A DNA stretch of 64,000 nt from Marasmius tenuissimus (GCA_029532415.1 JAQOTA010000002.1:186001-250000), one strand, 5' to 3'; shown: positions 34,641 to 46,916, counted from the stretch's first letter. A program made the numbers and translations. The notes: generated by a model from the letters alone, not told the origin.

Positions 34641-36922
34641 ATGGACCACCTGAATCTGTTCGGCGACAACGATCTTCCCCCACTTTTCCCCTGTGATCGC
34701 TGGCCCATGGGAAGTATTTTGGAACACTTGCCTACGGACACTCAAGACACGCCTGGGTCAAACTCGGAAGTGAGTTGGGTTTTCCTCTAGAGTCTATCTT
34801 ATTATCCTTTGGCTCTGAGCGCAATCGAAATTTGTTGTGTCACAGCTGGAAAGCCGACTCTGCAAGTGGATCGCTAGAACTGATCAACCGCTAAATGTCA
34901 CTGACAATCCGGAGTTTCGCGAGCTCTTTGCAACCCTGTGTTCGTCAAATCCTCCCAGCGGGCAAGCCATTAGACGAAGAATCGGTCAGATGGCTGTAAC
35001 GCTGATCAAGAATGACAAGAAGATATACAACGTGATTATCCCGTCGGCGTGTGTGTGTTTCCAAAGGCACTGACAACGGTACAGCAAATTGCTAGCCCAA
35101 TGACAGTATCGATAGGTCACTGGGCTCCAGGGACAGGCCAGAGCGCACGCCAGTCTCGCCGCACCACATTCCTTGGGATCACCATCAACTACATGGGACC
35201 CCAAGCACAAGTAGGTATGTACAATCAATCCGTATCAAAACCATTATCATGTGACCGTTCACCGGCACTGTCTTCTCGTCTTCATCAGTGGAGAAACTCC
35301 TCACTTTCTGCGAGGTTGGCGCCGATATCCCGTCTATTGTGTCGGCAGTTTGGAACACTCTGGAAGTCTACGGCTTAAAACACAAGGTGGGCACAATCTA
35401 TTACTATGCATTCATGCCTCAGATGACAACGTATAGCGTATCTCATTTTTAGACCCTCTTTTTTATGCTGGACAATCACCGACAGCACGATTTGATAGTC
35501 CGGGAGCTGCAAGCGCTATTTTCTGCAGCGGGCATTCCATTTAATGTCCGCGATAAACGCCTTCACTGCGGGCGGTACAAACTCTATCTCGCGGCACAAG
35601 AGGTCAGCGACAGTTGTGTGATTGCTCACGATTAAGTTTTGATTGATTTTTTTTTTAGTTTACCCGGCGGTTGACTTCTTATCACCGTCCTATGAATAGT
35701 ATGTTTGGTTCCGAAGGTCAGGCCCCTGTCACACCGGCCACTGATGGTGACGTTGGTATCGCCATCAATAAAGTGAGTCTCGCCACTGCTTGGGGCATTT
35801 GATTTATTGCAGGATTCAACTCATGCAACCTCTATAGCTTCGCAAGACCATGCTATATATTCGGTCGGGACCACGGGAGGAATGGCCAGGACCGATGAAC
35901 GAAGTGTCAAAGTCATGGAAGTCTCGCAAACTACCGCTTAATCAACGCCAATGGTTCACGACGTTGGAAATCATCGGTGAGCCTTTGTTCGCAGCACGAT
36001 CTACACTTGACAAAGTTCATGTTACGATAGACATTGGTATGGAGTTTCGATCCGACCTCGAGGAATTTTCTACCCGTTGCACAGAATTGAGAGAGTATTG
36101 ACTCGGCCCCGTGGATTGGGAGTCACTTCGTTTCGCATCCGGATGTCTCACGGCCTTCAAATTGACTCTTTATAATATCCGACCTGCTAGCTCACCATGG
36201 TTGTCGCGGGATCAGCGCCCGCCTCTTATACTCTCCAAATGTCGTTGTGTCACCAGCGCATTGCACGCTGCTGTGATTTCAAGGACACCTCCTCATCAGA
36301 GCTTCGGGAATGCACTTCAAGTGTGCCTAAACGAGCTTGCCAGTCGTTACTCAGGAGAATCAGCGTCTCAATTATACGTCTGGATCTCAGGTACTGACGG
36401 AGGAACCTACAGAGATTTATTCTAACTCATCTTTCAGTATTAGATCCTCAAGTCAATCTTTCCGGCTTGTTGAGGGAGGCATCAACCCCGGGGGAGCTTG
36501 CACACATCGTGAGGGCTTGCGAGGCTCTAGGGGAGGGGCTATGCAACAAATACCGTCGGATCTCTATAATGACGGCCTTTATGGGCTTCCAGCAGCTTCG
36601 CCGATACTATGATTTACCGAGAGAGGAACCCGAATGTGACATTCTCGACTGGTGGCATAACCATACGACACAATTCCCTCAGTTGGCACCATTTGCAATG
36701 AAGATCTTGGCTTTGCCAGGTACACTCACCAATTATTGAGTTTGATCACCACAGGGCAATTGTGATGTGAACGCTCCATCAGGAATATCCAGTGTGATCG
36801 ACTGGACATACACCCTCTACCAGCAGACCGTATGTCTTCGTCACAATTGGAAGGAACCTTCACTAGGTTGCAGCATCTTGCCGGCTATTGCGTTGCTTAA
36901 GCAGGATATAGCAGTGGAGTGA
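34641..36922 (+). pseudogene. hAT-superfamily transposase-derived gene, disabled
   Basis: Exons 34641-34769, 34846-35031, 35085-35214, 35289-35386, 35453-35602, 35659-35772, 35838-35976, 36031-36390 and 36438-36719 join in phase. Motifs in order match hAT transposases: DQPLNVTDNPEFRELF, TTFLGITINYM, LDNHRQHDLIVRELQ, LHCGRYKLYLAAQE, LRKTMLYIRSGPRE, and the dimerisation region CDILDWWHNH-TQFPQLAPFAMKILALP. The first catalytic Asp, normally T-D-x-W, is replaced (VSIGHWAP). A TGA interrupts exon 8 at 36099-36101 although the frame stays coding-like after it. Near 36720 the frame is broken before the last motif (YQQTVCLRHNWKE). Either a decayed transposase or a failed domestication. Confidence 0.8.
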
Positions 36923-38800
36923 TAAATTGAGTTGACTCAAGGATAGTACACTGGACTGTACATGTACATGTAATCAAGTAGCCCAAACACTACCAATAAC
37001 CCATTCAGAGAAAGATCGTTCTCATTGAGAGAGCGGTATCTCAGCATCTGGGAGAGCGGCTAATTAGTGAAGTTTAGATGCCTGTGGTCGACTGCCTTTC
37101 AAAAAGCTAGTGGCCATCGCTCAAAAAGTGGGCGGCTAATCCTCATGGTCAACCAGAAAGCGGGTGGCCTCTAATTGGAAGCGGATGACTTATTACCTTG
37201 AGGCTTGAGCTTGAGCAGTCTGATCTGCTGCGTGCGTACGCAACGTCAAAGATTCAGAAGGATCCAGGTAAGAAATAAGTTCCATTCGATCGAGTAATCG
37301 TGGAATTCGGAATCAGGTCCGGCATGCGCGTGCTCGTGGGAGACACGCAGTTGACTCCTGGAAGCTGGAAACACTACTTGAACTGGGGGTCAGTTTGGAC
37401 AATCTAGAACCGTTTTCGGATAGTCAGCTATGGAAAATGATTTGTTCCGACCTGAGATAGGCTACCTCATGGCGTCGACATAGACGGCGAATTCAAGATT
37501 CGAACATAGATGAGATCGTGTATAAATGTTTGTAGAGGCTAGACCAGGCTACTATCGGGGACTCGGGAGCTATGTGAATCACTACAAACTATTGGCAGGC
37601 CCAAGTGTTTGGGTGCTGGGTAGCACGGTATACGGATACTATTGTTAGCAATCGGGCCGGTCCCATATGCACGTGTTGTGAGACAAGCGAGAGATCTTCG
37701 ACTCTCACTCACTCTCAATTCGACTACAGCATTCGCGACTCAGGCCCCGTTCGGCTCGTCGGATAAGATAAGGATTTCCCCGCCAAAAATATTGAAGTCC
37801 GTCAGAGAAGAATAAAACAATTATTTAGGCGCCCACAATCAGACAGGGAAATCAATGTTTTTTTATTGTTATCCTATCTTATCCGATGAGCCGAACGGGG
37901 CCTCAGCTCAGATGTATGTTCTGTGCTGTTTGTTTCTCTCTATCCTTTAATGCTCGCTTCTGGAATCACCTCCAGTTTCTTACAACTACCCCCGACTCAT
38001 GGGCATCTATCGAAACGGAATCTGTAATCGAGGGAAGCATAGGACTGGGGTAGTCTCGCTCGCCCTTCCTCAACGATACGGGAAGACAATTGTTCCCTTG
38101 ATGTAGAGGACTAGGGTACGAGCGTGCACAACTCGGATTTGTGTTCTGAGCTACTGCATCTTGACCTGGTCTTGTCGACTTCCTGGACTGGCTTGAAGTG
38201 AGAGCGGGTTCGATCGGGAGCTGAGCATTCGAAGGCCGAAGACGGTCGGTGCGATCAAGGGGGGCCAGGTTTCTACGCCAGGACGGATGCAAGTTTTCCA
38301 GCTACTTGTCTCCTACACTAGGGTGAATTGAGCTAATGGCCCACTGACTAAGGTTGGCTGGCTCGTAGCTGGATTCTCCTTGGTCCGGGAAGCCGGAATT
38401 GCTCGAGAGCGACCATCGGGACGTTTCAGTGAGTAGCCACGTTCCCTCTCACTCTCTGCTCATTCAGACAACATTAGCGACTTTGGAGGATTGACTACCC
38501 ACCCAGGAAGTGCAAGAGAAATTGCCAATGGCATTCCTGCTCAAGGGAGTTCAACTCAGATTCGTGTCCTGAGCTGCTACGTCTTGACCCAAATTGATAG
38601 GCCCTAGGGCCTTCGCGTGCCCAGGATAGCTTGTGATGCGGTTTAAAGCCCAGAGGGATTCCTAGGTAGCAGGAATTTCGATAGAGAGAGAGAGAGGGGG
38701 GGGGGGGACGGGCACCCTTCCGTGAGTAGTCGCTCACTGCATCCTCTACCTATTGATTATCTAACCATGATAGCAGCTTCGGAAGGCTGATCACACCCCA
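36831..38800 (+). repeat. hAT 3' region and associated dispersed repeat, copy A
   Basis: Begins with the transposase tail (CGTCACAATTGGAAGGAACC) and continues as noncoding repeat with GCGGGTGGCC-like words (37060-37190) and GATTTGTGTTCTGAGCTACT (about 38137). The same order occurs at 49.9-51.2 kb. A 160-bp MITE interrupts it at 37743-37902. A GA/G simple run lies at about 38684-38707. Confidence 0.72.
37743..37902. mobile_element. 160-bp MITE with ~28-bp terminal inverted repeats
   Basis: Both ends read GGCCCCGTTCGGCTC-TCGGA inward, with one mismatch in the first 28 bp. The flanking 3-bp repeat TCA (37740-37742, 37903-37905) is the likely target duplication. Related repeat copies at about 50383 and 55258 carry the uninterrupted junction (TTCAGCCCAGAT). 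The ends recall PIF/Harbinger (Tourist-like) MITEs, although TCA is not their usual TWA target. Confidence 0.9.
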
Positions 38801-38915
38801 ATGAGGAGTGCCTCGTCATTGGGCTCGCATTTTCTTTGCTCGTTGACCTTAAATAGCGAGGGTTCTCCTAGCTTCCCCTGCCCCCAACCAATCGCAGCAC
38901 TACATCCACCTCATC

Positions 38916-40106
38916 ATGTCCCATAGCACCATCTCGCCCTCCAACGTAATCTCGAAGGCCTTGAACTGGGTCCCCGCCCTGATTCAGCCTACCACGCCAC
39001 CTTCGGAGGTACTGCAATCTATGGCGCAACCGACAGGCCGACTTCCTCCTCAAATCGAGCAGGCGTCCCATGCCGACAAACTTTCGAAACCTACACCGCG
39101 ACTTTCCCCCGAGGTCCTTTCGAGGATCTTCTTCCATCTGCCTCCCAACGATTTCAGAGATGCATGTCGCGTTTCTCAGGTCTGCTCCTACTGGTACAAC
39201 GTTATCGTCAATGACTCGCGTCTTTGGAGCCACCTCATCATTGAAACCCAGGAGTACTTCCCCACCATCACGTCCTACCGCAGGATCGATGACCTGTGCT
39301 TCTTCCTTTCAACCGCCCTCGCAAGGTCCAAGAACTGCCGGCTGAATGTGCATTTTGCGCATGTCGTGCCTGACAGGGGCTTCAGTGACATCCGCGATGA
39401 GGTGGCGCAGGCTTCTTTTAGGACATTATTGCGATACTGTGAACAATTCAGCTCACTCGCCCTCATCACAGACCTTGACCTTCTCACTGGCTCTCTCATC
39501 CCTGATTGTGGTGATTACGACTTCCCTAGCCTTCACACGTTACTTCTGCATATCATACCTCTTCCGGCTCTGGCGGAAGAATCGACGTTCGGCTCGAGCC
39601 TGCGAAAGTTGTGCTTTTACAAGACGCAGTGACATTACCTGGAGTCATTCAACAATTGCTATTCCGTGAAAGCCCTATTTCTTCCCCAGCTCCTCGATAA
39701 CGCCGACTTATACAGTAACGCCCACCGCCTTCGCTCATTGCCCCCCCTTCCTTTTTTGAGGCTAACCCACGTCGTCATTGGGGATTGCTCAAAATTATCC
39801 CTACTGGAACTTCTAAAATCCTCGAGTCCCACTCTCAAAGTGTGCAAAATTATGGGTTTCACCGCCGAGCATGGCCCTCCAATCGGCACCACCATAAAAG
39901 CTTCATCCCTTCGTGTCCTCACTCTGCCCGCTGGACACGAAGATATTCGAGAGCTTGTTGGGGCTTCCGCGGAGGTTGTCATCTCACCCCCCCATCCTCC
40001 ATCCAATTCTCTATCTTGGTCGGATTTCAATCCTCTATTTTGGTCCGAATTCAACTGCCATCCTTCGGACAGCCACAGTCCAGGTATACCGATATTTAGT
40101 TGCTGA
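38916..40106 (+). pseudogene. F-box protein gene split by an in-frame TGA
   Basis: A single frame of 397 codons is interrupted only by TGA at 39630-39632. Residues ~62-110 give a classical F-box: RLSPEVLSRIFFHLPPNDF, ACRVSQVCSYWYNVIV and SRLWSHLIIE. The Leu-rich tail (LHTLLLHIIPLPALAEES; LTHVVIGDCSKLSLLELL) continues after the TGA in the same frame. No splice site can remove it. A CGA-to-TGA transition would explain it. The upstream part alone gives 238 aa with an intact F-box and could still be translated. Confidence 0.8.
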
Positions 40107-41450
40107 ACGACATTCGCGCGAGGAGGGCTGAGAGGTCCAATGTAAGAGATGGGTGTCGGATTTAGTGCACTACACTTCTTTGGTCCTCTTTTCTTTTCCT
40201 TTTTTTTGTTTCAACTTCATATAAATTAGGCAACATATGTACCTGCCTCTGTTTTCTTGCCCTTTCTATAAGTAATGCGTGTTGGCTACTTGAATTCATC
40301 TTGATCTTATCTATATAAACTTTTCTCGTTCTCAATGCGATATCGCGATTTTGGCCTACTTCCCCCATTTTCTTGATTAACTTCTTATCCTATATGTCAT
40401 TGACATAAAATTCCATGTGTTATACTGGCCAGACAAGACATCAGTACGCGCACAGGAAATTTCGCAGTCAGCGGCGAGCGGGGTTAATTGGGAGCCGAGC
40501 ACTCGAAGGCAGAAGACGGTCCGTGCAATCAGGGACCGTGCCTGGGGGTTTCTTTGGACCATGGACGGTTTCTGCGCCAGCGTGATGGAACTTGAAGGTT
40601 GCTAAGTCAATTGCTTGCTAACTAAGGTTGGTTAGCTCTTGGTTAGGCTCTCTTTGTCTCTGGAGACTGGAATTAGTCGAGGGCGACCACCGGGACGTTT
40701 TAGAGAGGAGCTGAACTCTCTATCGTTCTCGACAATAATGATAGTAGCTACTTTGAAGGAATAACTACCCACCCAGGACGCGCGAGAGAGAATGGGGCGA
40801 ATCAGCGTTATATAGGCACTCAGATCTCTGCTCCGAGTGTCGATGCGAGCAAGGATGCTCAGCGGAATTCTAGGATTCGAGATTGAGCGTGAACTCAGAC
40901 TCGCATTTCGAGTTCTGGTTCGGCCACACTGATTTACTAGGCTTCCGGTCCCAGAGCATCCGAATGCCAAAGAGGGCTACTGGTACATGGTAGGGGGAGC
41001 TGCTCGAGGGGGACACTTTCTACGTTCTCTATCTATTGCTCACGATATATGCAACGCCGCTGCTGTGCTTAGTAAAGTTCTCGGTTAAGGGAGAACTTGT
41101 TCTCTCTGCACCTAACCCCGACTGCTCTCAATCAGGCCTCAGAAGACTACGATATCGATTGTGTGTACTCCGAAGTCGGTGACGGCACTCACGCAGGGTG
41201 GAATTTACGCGTCTACGGTCTTGTCTTCGCTGCTGTCACCTACCCACGCGCGTGCGCAGTACCATCACCCCCTTCCGCTTGTTCTTCCCCTTTGTTACGA
41301 CTCATCTTTTATCGACATCATGTAGCTCGAGTACACAATCCTTAGGGTACCTGAGGACCCTCTGAAACCCCCTTCTCTCTAACTCAATCTCTGCCGACCA
41401 CCCGATCCCATCTTCCAAAATTTCAATTCTTCCTCCTACAATATAATGTC
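40107..41450. repeat. Dispersed repeat, copy B, and flanks
   Basis: 40480-41000 repeats copy A in order: GAGC-CTCGAAGGC-GAAGACGGT, CTAAGGTTGG, GACCACCGGGACGTTT and ACTACCCACCCAGGA. It has no hAT coding sequence. The rest (40107-40480 and 41000-41450) shows nothing assignable. Confidence 0.65.
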
Positions 41451-41750
41451 TCAAACATCATCCCCAGTATCGTGATAGGTTGGCACAGATGGAGGTAAGC
41501 AGTCGCTCACAATTTCTGCTGGATTTTTCTCATCATCTGGTCCGTAGCGTAAACGTCTTGCTGAAAAAATGTCGCCGGAAATCGTACTCGCAACATTTGT
41601 GAGTATTTTCAAGCTCTGTATTGCTAGCAAGGCGTCAGTATTTGCAAGCTCCAGCAAGAGTTGAGTTACCCATTCGCCGTACGAGGTTTGCTTCGCTGCA
41701 TGTACGTGAGCTGAAAAGATTGGGTTTTGGTTGAGACAACAGCGGGCCAT
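41451..41750 (-). CDS. Short orphan reading frame, possibly a 3' exon
   Basis: From ATG 41750 this frame gives 99 aa with even composition (YGEWVTQLLLELANTDALLA, GDIFSARRLRYGPDDE). The frame is open a little further upstream, so earlier exons may exist. No domain recognised. Confidence 0.35.
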   Translation of the reverse strand: MARCCLNQNPIFSAHVHAAKQTSYGEWVTQLLLELANTDALLAIQSLKILTNVASTISGDIFSARRLRYGPDDEKNPAEIVSDCLPPSVPTYHDTGDDV

Positions 41751-42080
41751 GAGGCTCCTCACAAAGCTAGGAGAATTCCGTTTCGCTGGTCATTCGTGGA
41801 TTTCTGGTAAAAGAGGGAGATGGATAAAGGAGGTTGGGTGCAGTATGTACAGAAGTCTGATGGCACCTCGATCGCGGTCATGACACTCTCCCGGCACCGA
41901 CGGCGTTTGCCGAGAACGGGATAAGTTGATCATCTTTCCTCCCACCCACAACTGCTCTTGTCCATTGTTCGCTCCATTATTCCAAGCTTGGGCCGCACTC
42001 ACTTCGTTTGAGTCGATAGACTGCGCTATCGGCTTGACTCTGCCTGCTTCTCAACCAGAATCTCACGATATAATCGATCA

Positions 42081-45029
42081 ATGGTGAAGCTCGATTTTGG
42101 GCACTATTTACGACGACACCAAGCTGAGATTCATCTCTAGAACACCGCACAGGGGACTAAATCCCGGTACGAGGCGACTACGTACGATCCAGAGACAGGG
42201 CTTCTTGAGGCTGGAGGACGAGTTTATGTCTGGTCTGGTTCCAACATACCACCTGCGTATCTCCCGAACCCAGGTGTTATTTCAACGCCAGAGTTGATTG
42301 CTGGCGCCTTCAACTTCAGGAGCTTGGCCCGTTTCGACTTTGAGCACCCTTACCTCCCCCTCATACCACGCTACAACCTACTCCTGCATACCCATCCCGC
42401 TTTTGAGTGTTTAGCTGTCAGAAACAATTGTTTCCCAATCGTCAAACAGTCCGCTGGGAAATGGACGATGGATCCCGAGTTAGCGAGAAAGTGGGATATA
42501 CTCGAGCGATGGCTTCGTAACATGGTCAAACAGCTTATCGACGTTGGCAATCCAGGAGCGGACATCATGGCCAACTTCAAAGTTTGGCCTTATCCTGCAT
42601 CCTATAGGTATAGAACGTACAAGGGAGGAAGACAGAATCTTCAGGAAGTAGCCGCTCGGGCGAGAGACTCTTTCCTTCCACTTATTGCAACTTGCACGTT
42701 CCTCATTTCCTGGTGCCGACGAAGAGAGGTCGAAGATCAGAACTTCGATTGGTTGTCAGAGATGACCACTTCAGCATTGATTAGAAGTCAAGAAACGAAA
42801 CCCGGTCACCACATCTCTTGGATTCACGACTTGATTCACTCCTTCGCGGGAGATACCAACGCGGAGAGGATTGGAACGATCTTAGATGCAACAGATGACA
42901 GAACTCCAGCCTTCTATAGCCTCTTTCGGGATCTCAACATGCCCATCTGCAATGACCTTGGCTCTCTCACTGAGAGTACCATTCAACACATTCCGGACCA
43001 ATCCACACGTCGCATCACTTCCCATCAAGTTAACGCTCACGTCCAAATATTTCGGAAAGCTCTGCCGCGAGCCCGTGACTTACACACGTTTCGCAACGTG
43101 CTCCTAAGTCGTGCTCACGCCGAGAGCTCCAGTACCACAGTCCACGACGAGTGGTCAGAGAAAGGGGTCGAGCCACCCAAGCTGACTGGAGACGCCCTTC
43201 GCAATGCTATAAACTCTATTCCCGTTGAAGCGAACTCTGGTCAACTTCGAGGAGAACACTGGAGCGACTTCTTGAAGCGAAGGAAAGAACGAAACGAAAA
43301 ATTAGCCCTTACAGAGAGCCAGAAACACAGGAATACTCGTCTTAACCGAGAGCTGTCAGCTAAAAGACACCCAGAGCCGGGAAAGAAGGGTCCTCGAGTG
43401 TGGTACTGGGGAAAAGAGGAGCACGATTTCCGAGTTCGAAAGCAACTTACCCGCGAAGAGACGAAGTTCAACTGGAGTCGCTACAGCGATAAACAGGCTA
43501 TATTCGACTCTTGGTCGAACTCCTGGGACCTCTGCTCCGAATTTGGACTCAGTGCATCTGACGACGACTGTGACGATGACCACGAGTTTATGGGCTCTGT
43601 CGCGGTGCAGGGAAAAGTACAAAGCTGCCTCGAACAAAAAGACGGAATGTCTGACAGTGACCACGAAACAATGGGAAGCGTCGAGGTACCGTCCGATCGG
43701 ATTGACGGAATATATGTGCGGGGTGATGGGTCAGAGGGTGGTGTGTTCGTTGAAGGCAGAATTGAAGAGGAGGCTTCAACACCCCCGACTGCAGACCAGG
43801 TTGCACTGTTGATCTCGGGGAATTGCACACCTTCCGTGCAACTGGAATTCTTACAGACTCTTGAAGATATTGCATTTGCCCGTTTTGGATTTACCGACGA
43901 TCCGTTCGAGTTGACAAAGGAAAATGTCCCCTGGAGCGACGTGAAGGAACTCTTGGGTAATGGTCGTTGGCCAAAAAACCCTGCCAATGCACGGTTCAAT
44001 GAGCCCGAGCCGCGAGACGAAACAATACAGCGAATGCAAAGCTTCTTCCATTCTTTGCGGCTATTCGAACCGAGTATCCTTGGCAGCTCTACTCTCACCA
44101 TCCCTTCTCTTGACCTTTTCATTCCCGACTCAGATATTGTGACTCAGGCGCGGTGGGACCACGTCATCGCTGTGAAGACACTGGACGGCAGAGAATGCTT
44201 TCAGATACAGGAGCCCAACAGCACGTTTTCCCTTCTCATCCCCGACCCTGCCGCAATTCTTCAGATAACTCGACAAGCTTGGGGTTCGACGGTGACAGAT
44301 ATAGCCATTGAGTTCTTTCATCATGGAATTCCTTTCCACACCACCATTTGTGGCCCTCTCCCTGCCAATACCAAATCAGAAACCACTGTCAAAGAGCCCA
44401 GGCTTGGGAACCGACCTCAGAACTACTCCCCGGACATCAACGACTTCATCGCCTATGAGTCTGCGAGGAACGAATTTCTCAAAAGCAACAGAGGGAGAGC
44501 GGCAGTCCTAGCCGGCGGGCTAATTGCGAGAATCGCCCGAGAAGTGATACCTGAAGAGGCGGTAGTGTACGGGCCCGATCCAACGTCAGTCCTGCAGACA
44601 GGGACCTGTCTATTCACCGCGGATGGGTTAGGATACTGGGATCACATGATAACCGAAGAAGAGATAGACCTTGTCTGTGGTGTCTATTATGTCCAAACGC
44701 GTGGGTGCTTTCTCCGAACACACCATTCCGCGCTCTCATATACTCACATAGGCTTTTCCCGAGATCAGGGGAACAACAAGTACCTGTCGTCCCATAAATC
44801 TTGGTTTCCCCGACCGGGTGCATTCAATGCAGGATCTCTCAATGTTGGATATTGGTCTAAAGACTGCGAAAAGTGGTATCAGAGTCGATTAGCGGAATGT
44901 AGATCTGGCAAAGCGCAGTTGATGAGCGGGCCACGATGGAAATCGGCTATGCAATTCAACCATAAGTCACGAACAATCTTGGACAAGAATCGGGCAGTCG
45001 CCCTGAGCTTCTTGAAGTCTCGACTATAG
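42081..45029 (+). CDS. 963-aa Agaricomycete orphan protein
   Basis: ATG 42081-42083 is exon 1 on its own; a 57-bp intron (42084-42140) follows directly, then one exon 42141-45029. The N-terminus has TYDPETGLLEAG and NIPPAYLP, shared with 29.3 kb. Then a large helical region with charged Arg/Lys runs, an acidic segment (SASDDDCDDDHEFMGS), and a C-terminal part with VLAGGLIARIAREV, CGVYYVQTRGCFL, SWFPRPGAF and LNVGYWSKDCEKWYQSR. The last motif is one I recall from a very large unannotated protein family of mushrooms and relatives. No catalytic residues can be named. The length is complete-looking. Confidence 0.8.
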
Positions 45030-45652
45030 ATACCTGTTTGTTTCGAGCCACCATGTTGTAACCTACCCAAAGTTTTCACTATTTTGTTGCTGTCCCCATC
45101 GGACCCGATCACGCCGTGATCGGGATCCTCATTGACGACTGCCATAAGAACAATATCCGGCGAATCGGAACCTACGGGCCCTCGTATCCAAATCGCACGA
45201 CAGTCTGCCGGCCATGTTCCGATAAACTTTAGATATAGGCACAAGCTACAACCGACGTAGAGACCTAAACCGGTTAATAATTATAGTTGTCTCCTTAACG
45301 ATTGAAGGTCCTTGGCCTTACTTATGCGTCGGCAATGAGCTTCAATTGGCTTCAATGAGCTGTCCGGATGATCAATATGCTTGGTGCATGGCTCTCAGGT
45401 GTGAGGAGGCGTGAGGCTCAGGAAACGAGAATTGAGATCTTGTCAATGTTAATCGGCGGATTGGTCAGCAATGTCATTGTTCTAGGTACGCCTTGGCCCT
45501 TGCTCCTCCCGCGCTGCTCGCGATGCTATGATTGAATATTCAAATTGAATGGTCAATGCCGGTAATGAGGACCGTCATATAACACCTTCTGTAGCCTACG
45601 ATCGAATGAAAACTTCTTGCCCAAAAGAACTGGGGTCTATAGCCATTTTTCC
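45030..45652. other. Intergenic with a short perfect hairpin
   Basis: CCCGATCACG-C-CGTGATCGGG at 45104-45124 forms a perfect 10-bp stem with a 1-nt spacer, ~75 bp after the orphan's stop, probably in its 3' UTR. Nothing else seen. Confidence 0.5.
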
Positions 45653-46109
45653 ATGTCTACTCCAGCTCGTACTTCGCTAAAGCGCACCAGAAACGCTTCT
45701 GACTCTTCATCTGACGTTCTTACTCAACCGCCCCCAAAACAACATCGACATCATTTTGAAAGCCACCACATCTCCCGATCTGTAGCACCTCATGGCGGTG
45801 AAGTGGCCATGGTCAATGACGACGAGAATACGAACCATCAGGGCTCCAGAGACCTGGCGTCCCTATGTGCTCAGCTCGTTCGTGAACAACCAACGCATGA
45901 CAGCGGAATGGTATGTCTTCCGGGGTTCACATCCAAGGTTGGACTGATCTGATTCTCTGAGCTCGTAGACTGTTCGCGATCGAAGACACGAACTCCTGAC
46001 CGCACTCGATAAAATTGACAGGCTTGCAATTAGGACGTTACAAGACTTGGCTGCAATCAAGTTGGAGTTGATTGAGAAGCGACGTGAACTTGTATCCATA
46101 GCTCTCTAG
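45653..46109 (+). CDS. Small coiled-coil nuclear-type protein
   Basis: Exons 45653-45910 and 45969-46109 (58-bp intron with a GTATGT donor) give 132 aa. The N-terminus is basic/Ser-rich (SLKRTRNASDSSSD). The second exon forms a heptad helix (LLTALDKIDRLAIRTLQDLA). No known family. It lies between the orphan and the Myb gene on the same strand with its own intergenic regions. Confidence 0.62.
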
Positions 46110-46916
46110 CTCAAGCGCTCAGGCCTCGGGGACTACGTAGGCCTCAACATGACCTCCGACTCTCATCTAGGGTCGAGTCTCGCGGGGACAGCTGTGGGCA
46201 CTCGCTAGCTAGACACCAATTTTATACCGTTCCTGTACCTAAATTCAATGCATGTATTTGTCGACTTAGAATTAGCAATGGTGGCACCATTACTCCCTTG
46301 TTTGAACTGTTTCGGCTTCAAGCTCAAGCCGGGTCCTCGGGGAACCCTGAATTCAACAAGGACCTGCCAGGCGTCCGACGTGATAGATTCGACGGGTCGT
46401 AGATATCTGGATACTCGACGAGTGCTTTTCACAAGCTCTGATTGAAATTTATGGATGAGTCGATACATATGTAATGCCTCATGAATGGCGGATGTCCGAG
46501 ACAACACAGGGCCCATGCAGGCACCGGTAGGTGCTGGGGCTCTCCAGTGATCGTCGATAACGCACGCATGACGCTTCAGCTTCAGCGTCAACAACCAGCT
46601 ACAGCCCTCAAAATAAGAACTCATGGCGATGAAGGAGGGGTGAGATCCGGTGATCCCGATCGAGATCTTGAGATCGAACGGCCAATGTGTGGCCCTTGAT
46701 CAATTTGAATCATTGCTTACCTAATATTGCCCATGGAGACAGACTGTCACAATATGATCAATTGTTCATTGTCATTGTCATGCTTCGATCAACCTTCACA
46801 GTGGTCATGATCAACTTGCGAAGACACGTCCCCCGGCGCTGCGTCGTTGATTCCCTACTCGTTTATAAATGTGAGCTCCTGGGGACAGCTACCTTGATAC
46901 CCTCCTCAACTCGAGC
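46110..46916. promoter_or_regulatory. Myb gene promoter region
   Basis: GTTTATAAATG at 46861-46871 is a TATA-like element about 50 bp before the Myb start codon. GATC-rich words occur at 46641-46690. A reverse frame of 139 codons (46205-46624) is open but unsupported. Confidence 0.5.

Noticed and set aside
38684..38707. GA/G run as a regulatory element
   Set aside because: A simple-sequence tract inside a dispersed repeat copy. No sign of function.
39630..39632. Selenocysteine or programmed readthrough at the in-frame TGA
   Set aside because: Fungi of this kind lack selenoproteins, the context (TGA CAT) is not a known readthrough motif, and a CGA-to-TGA mutation is simpler.
43481..44122. 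213-codon reverse frame
   Set aside because: Antisense to the 963-aa orphan, which has a continuous frame and a recalled family motif.
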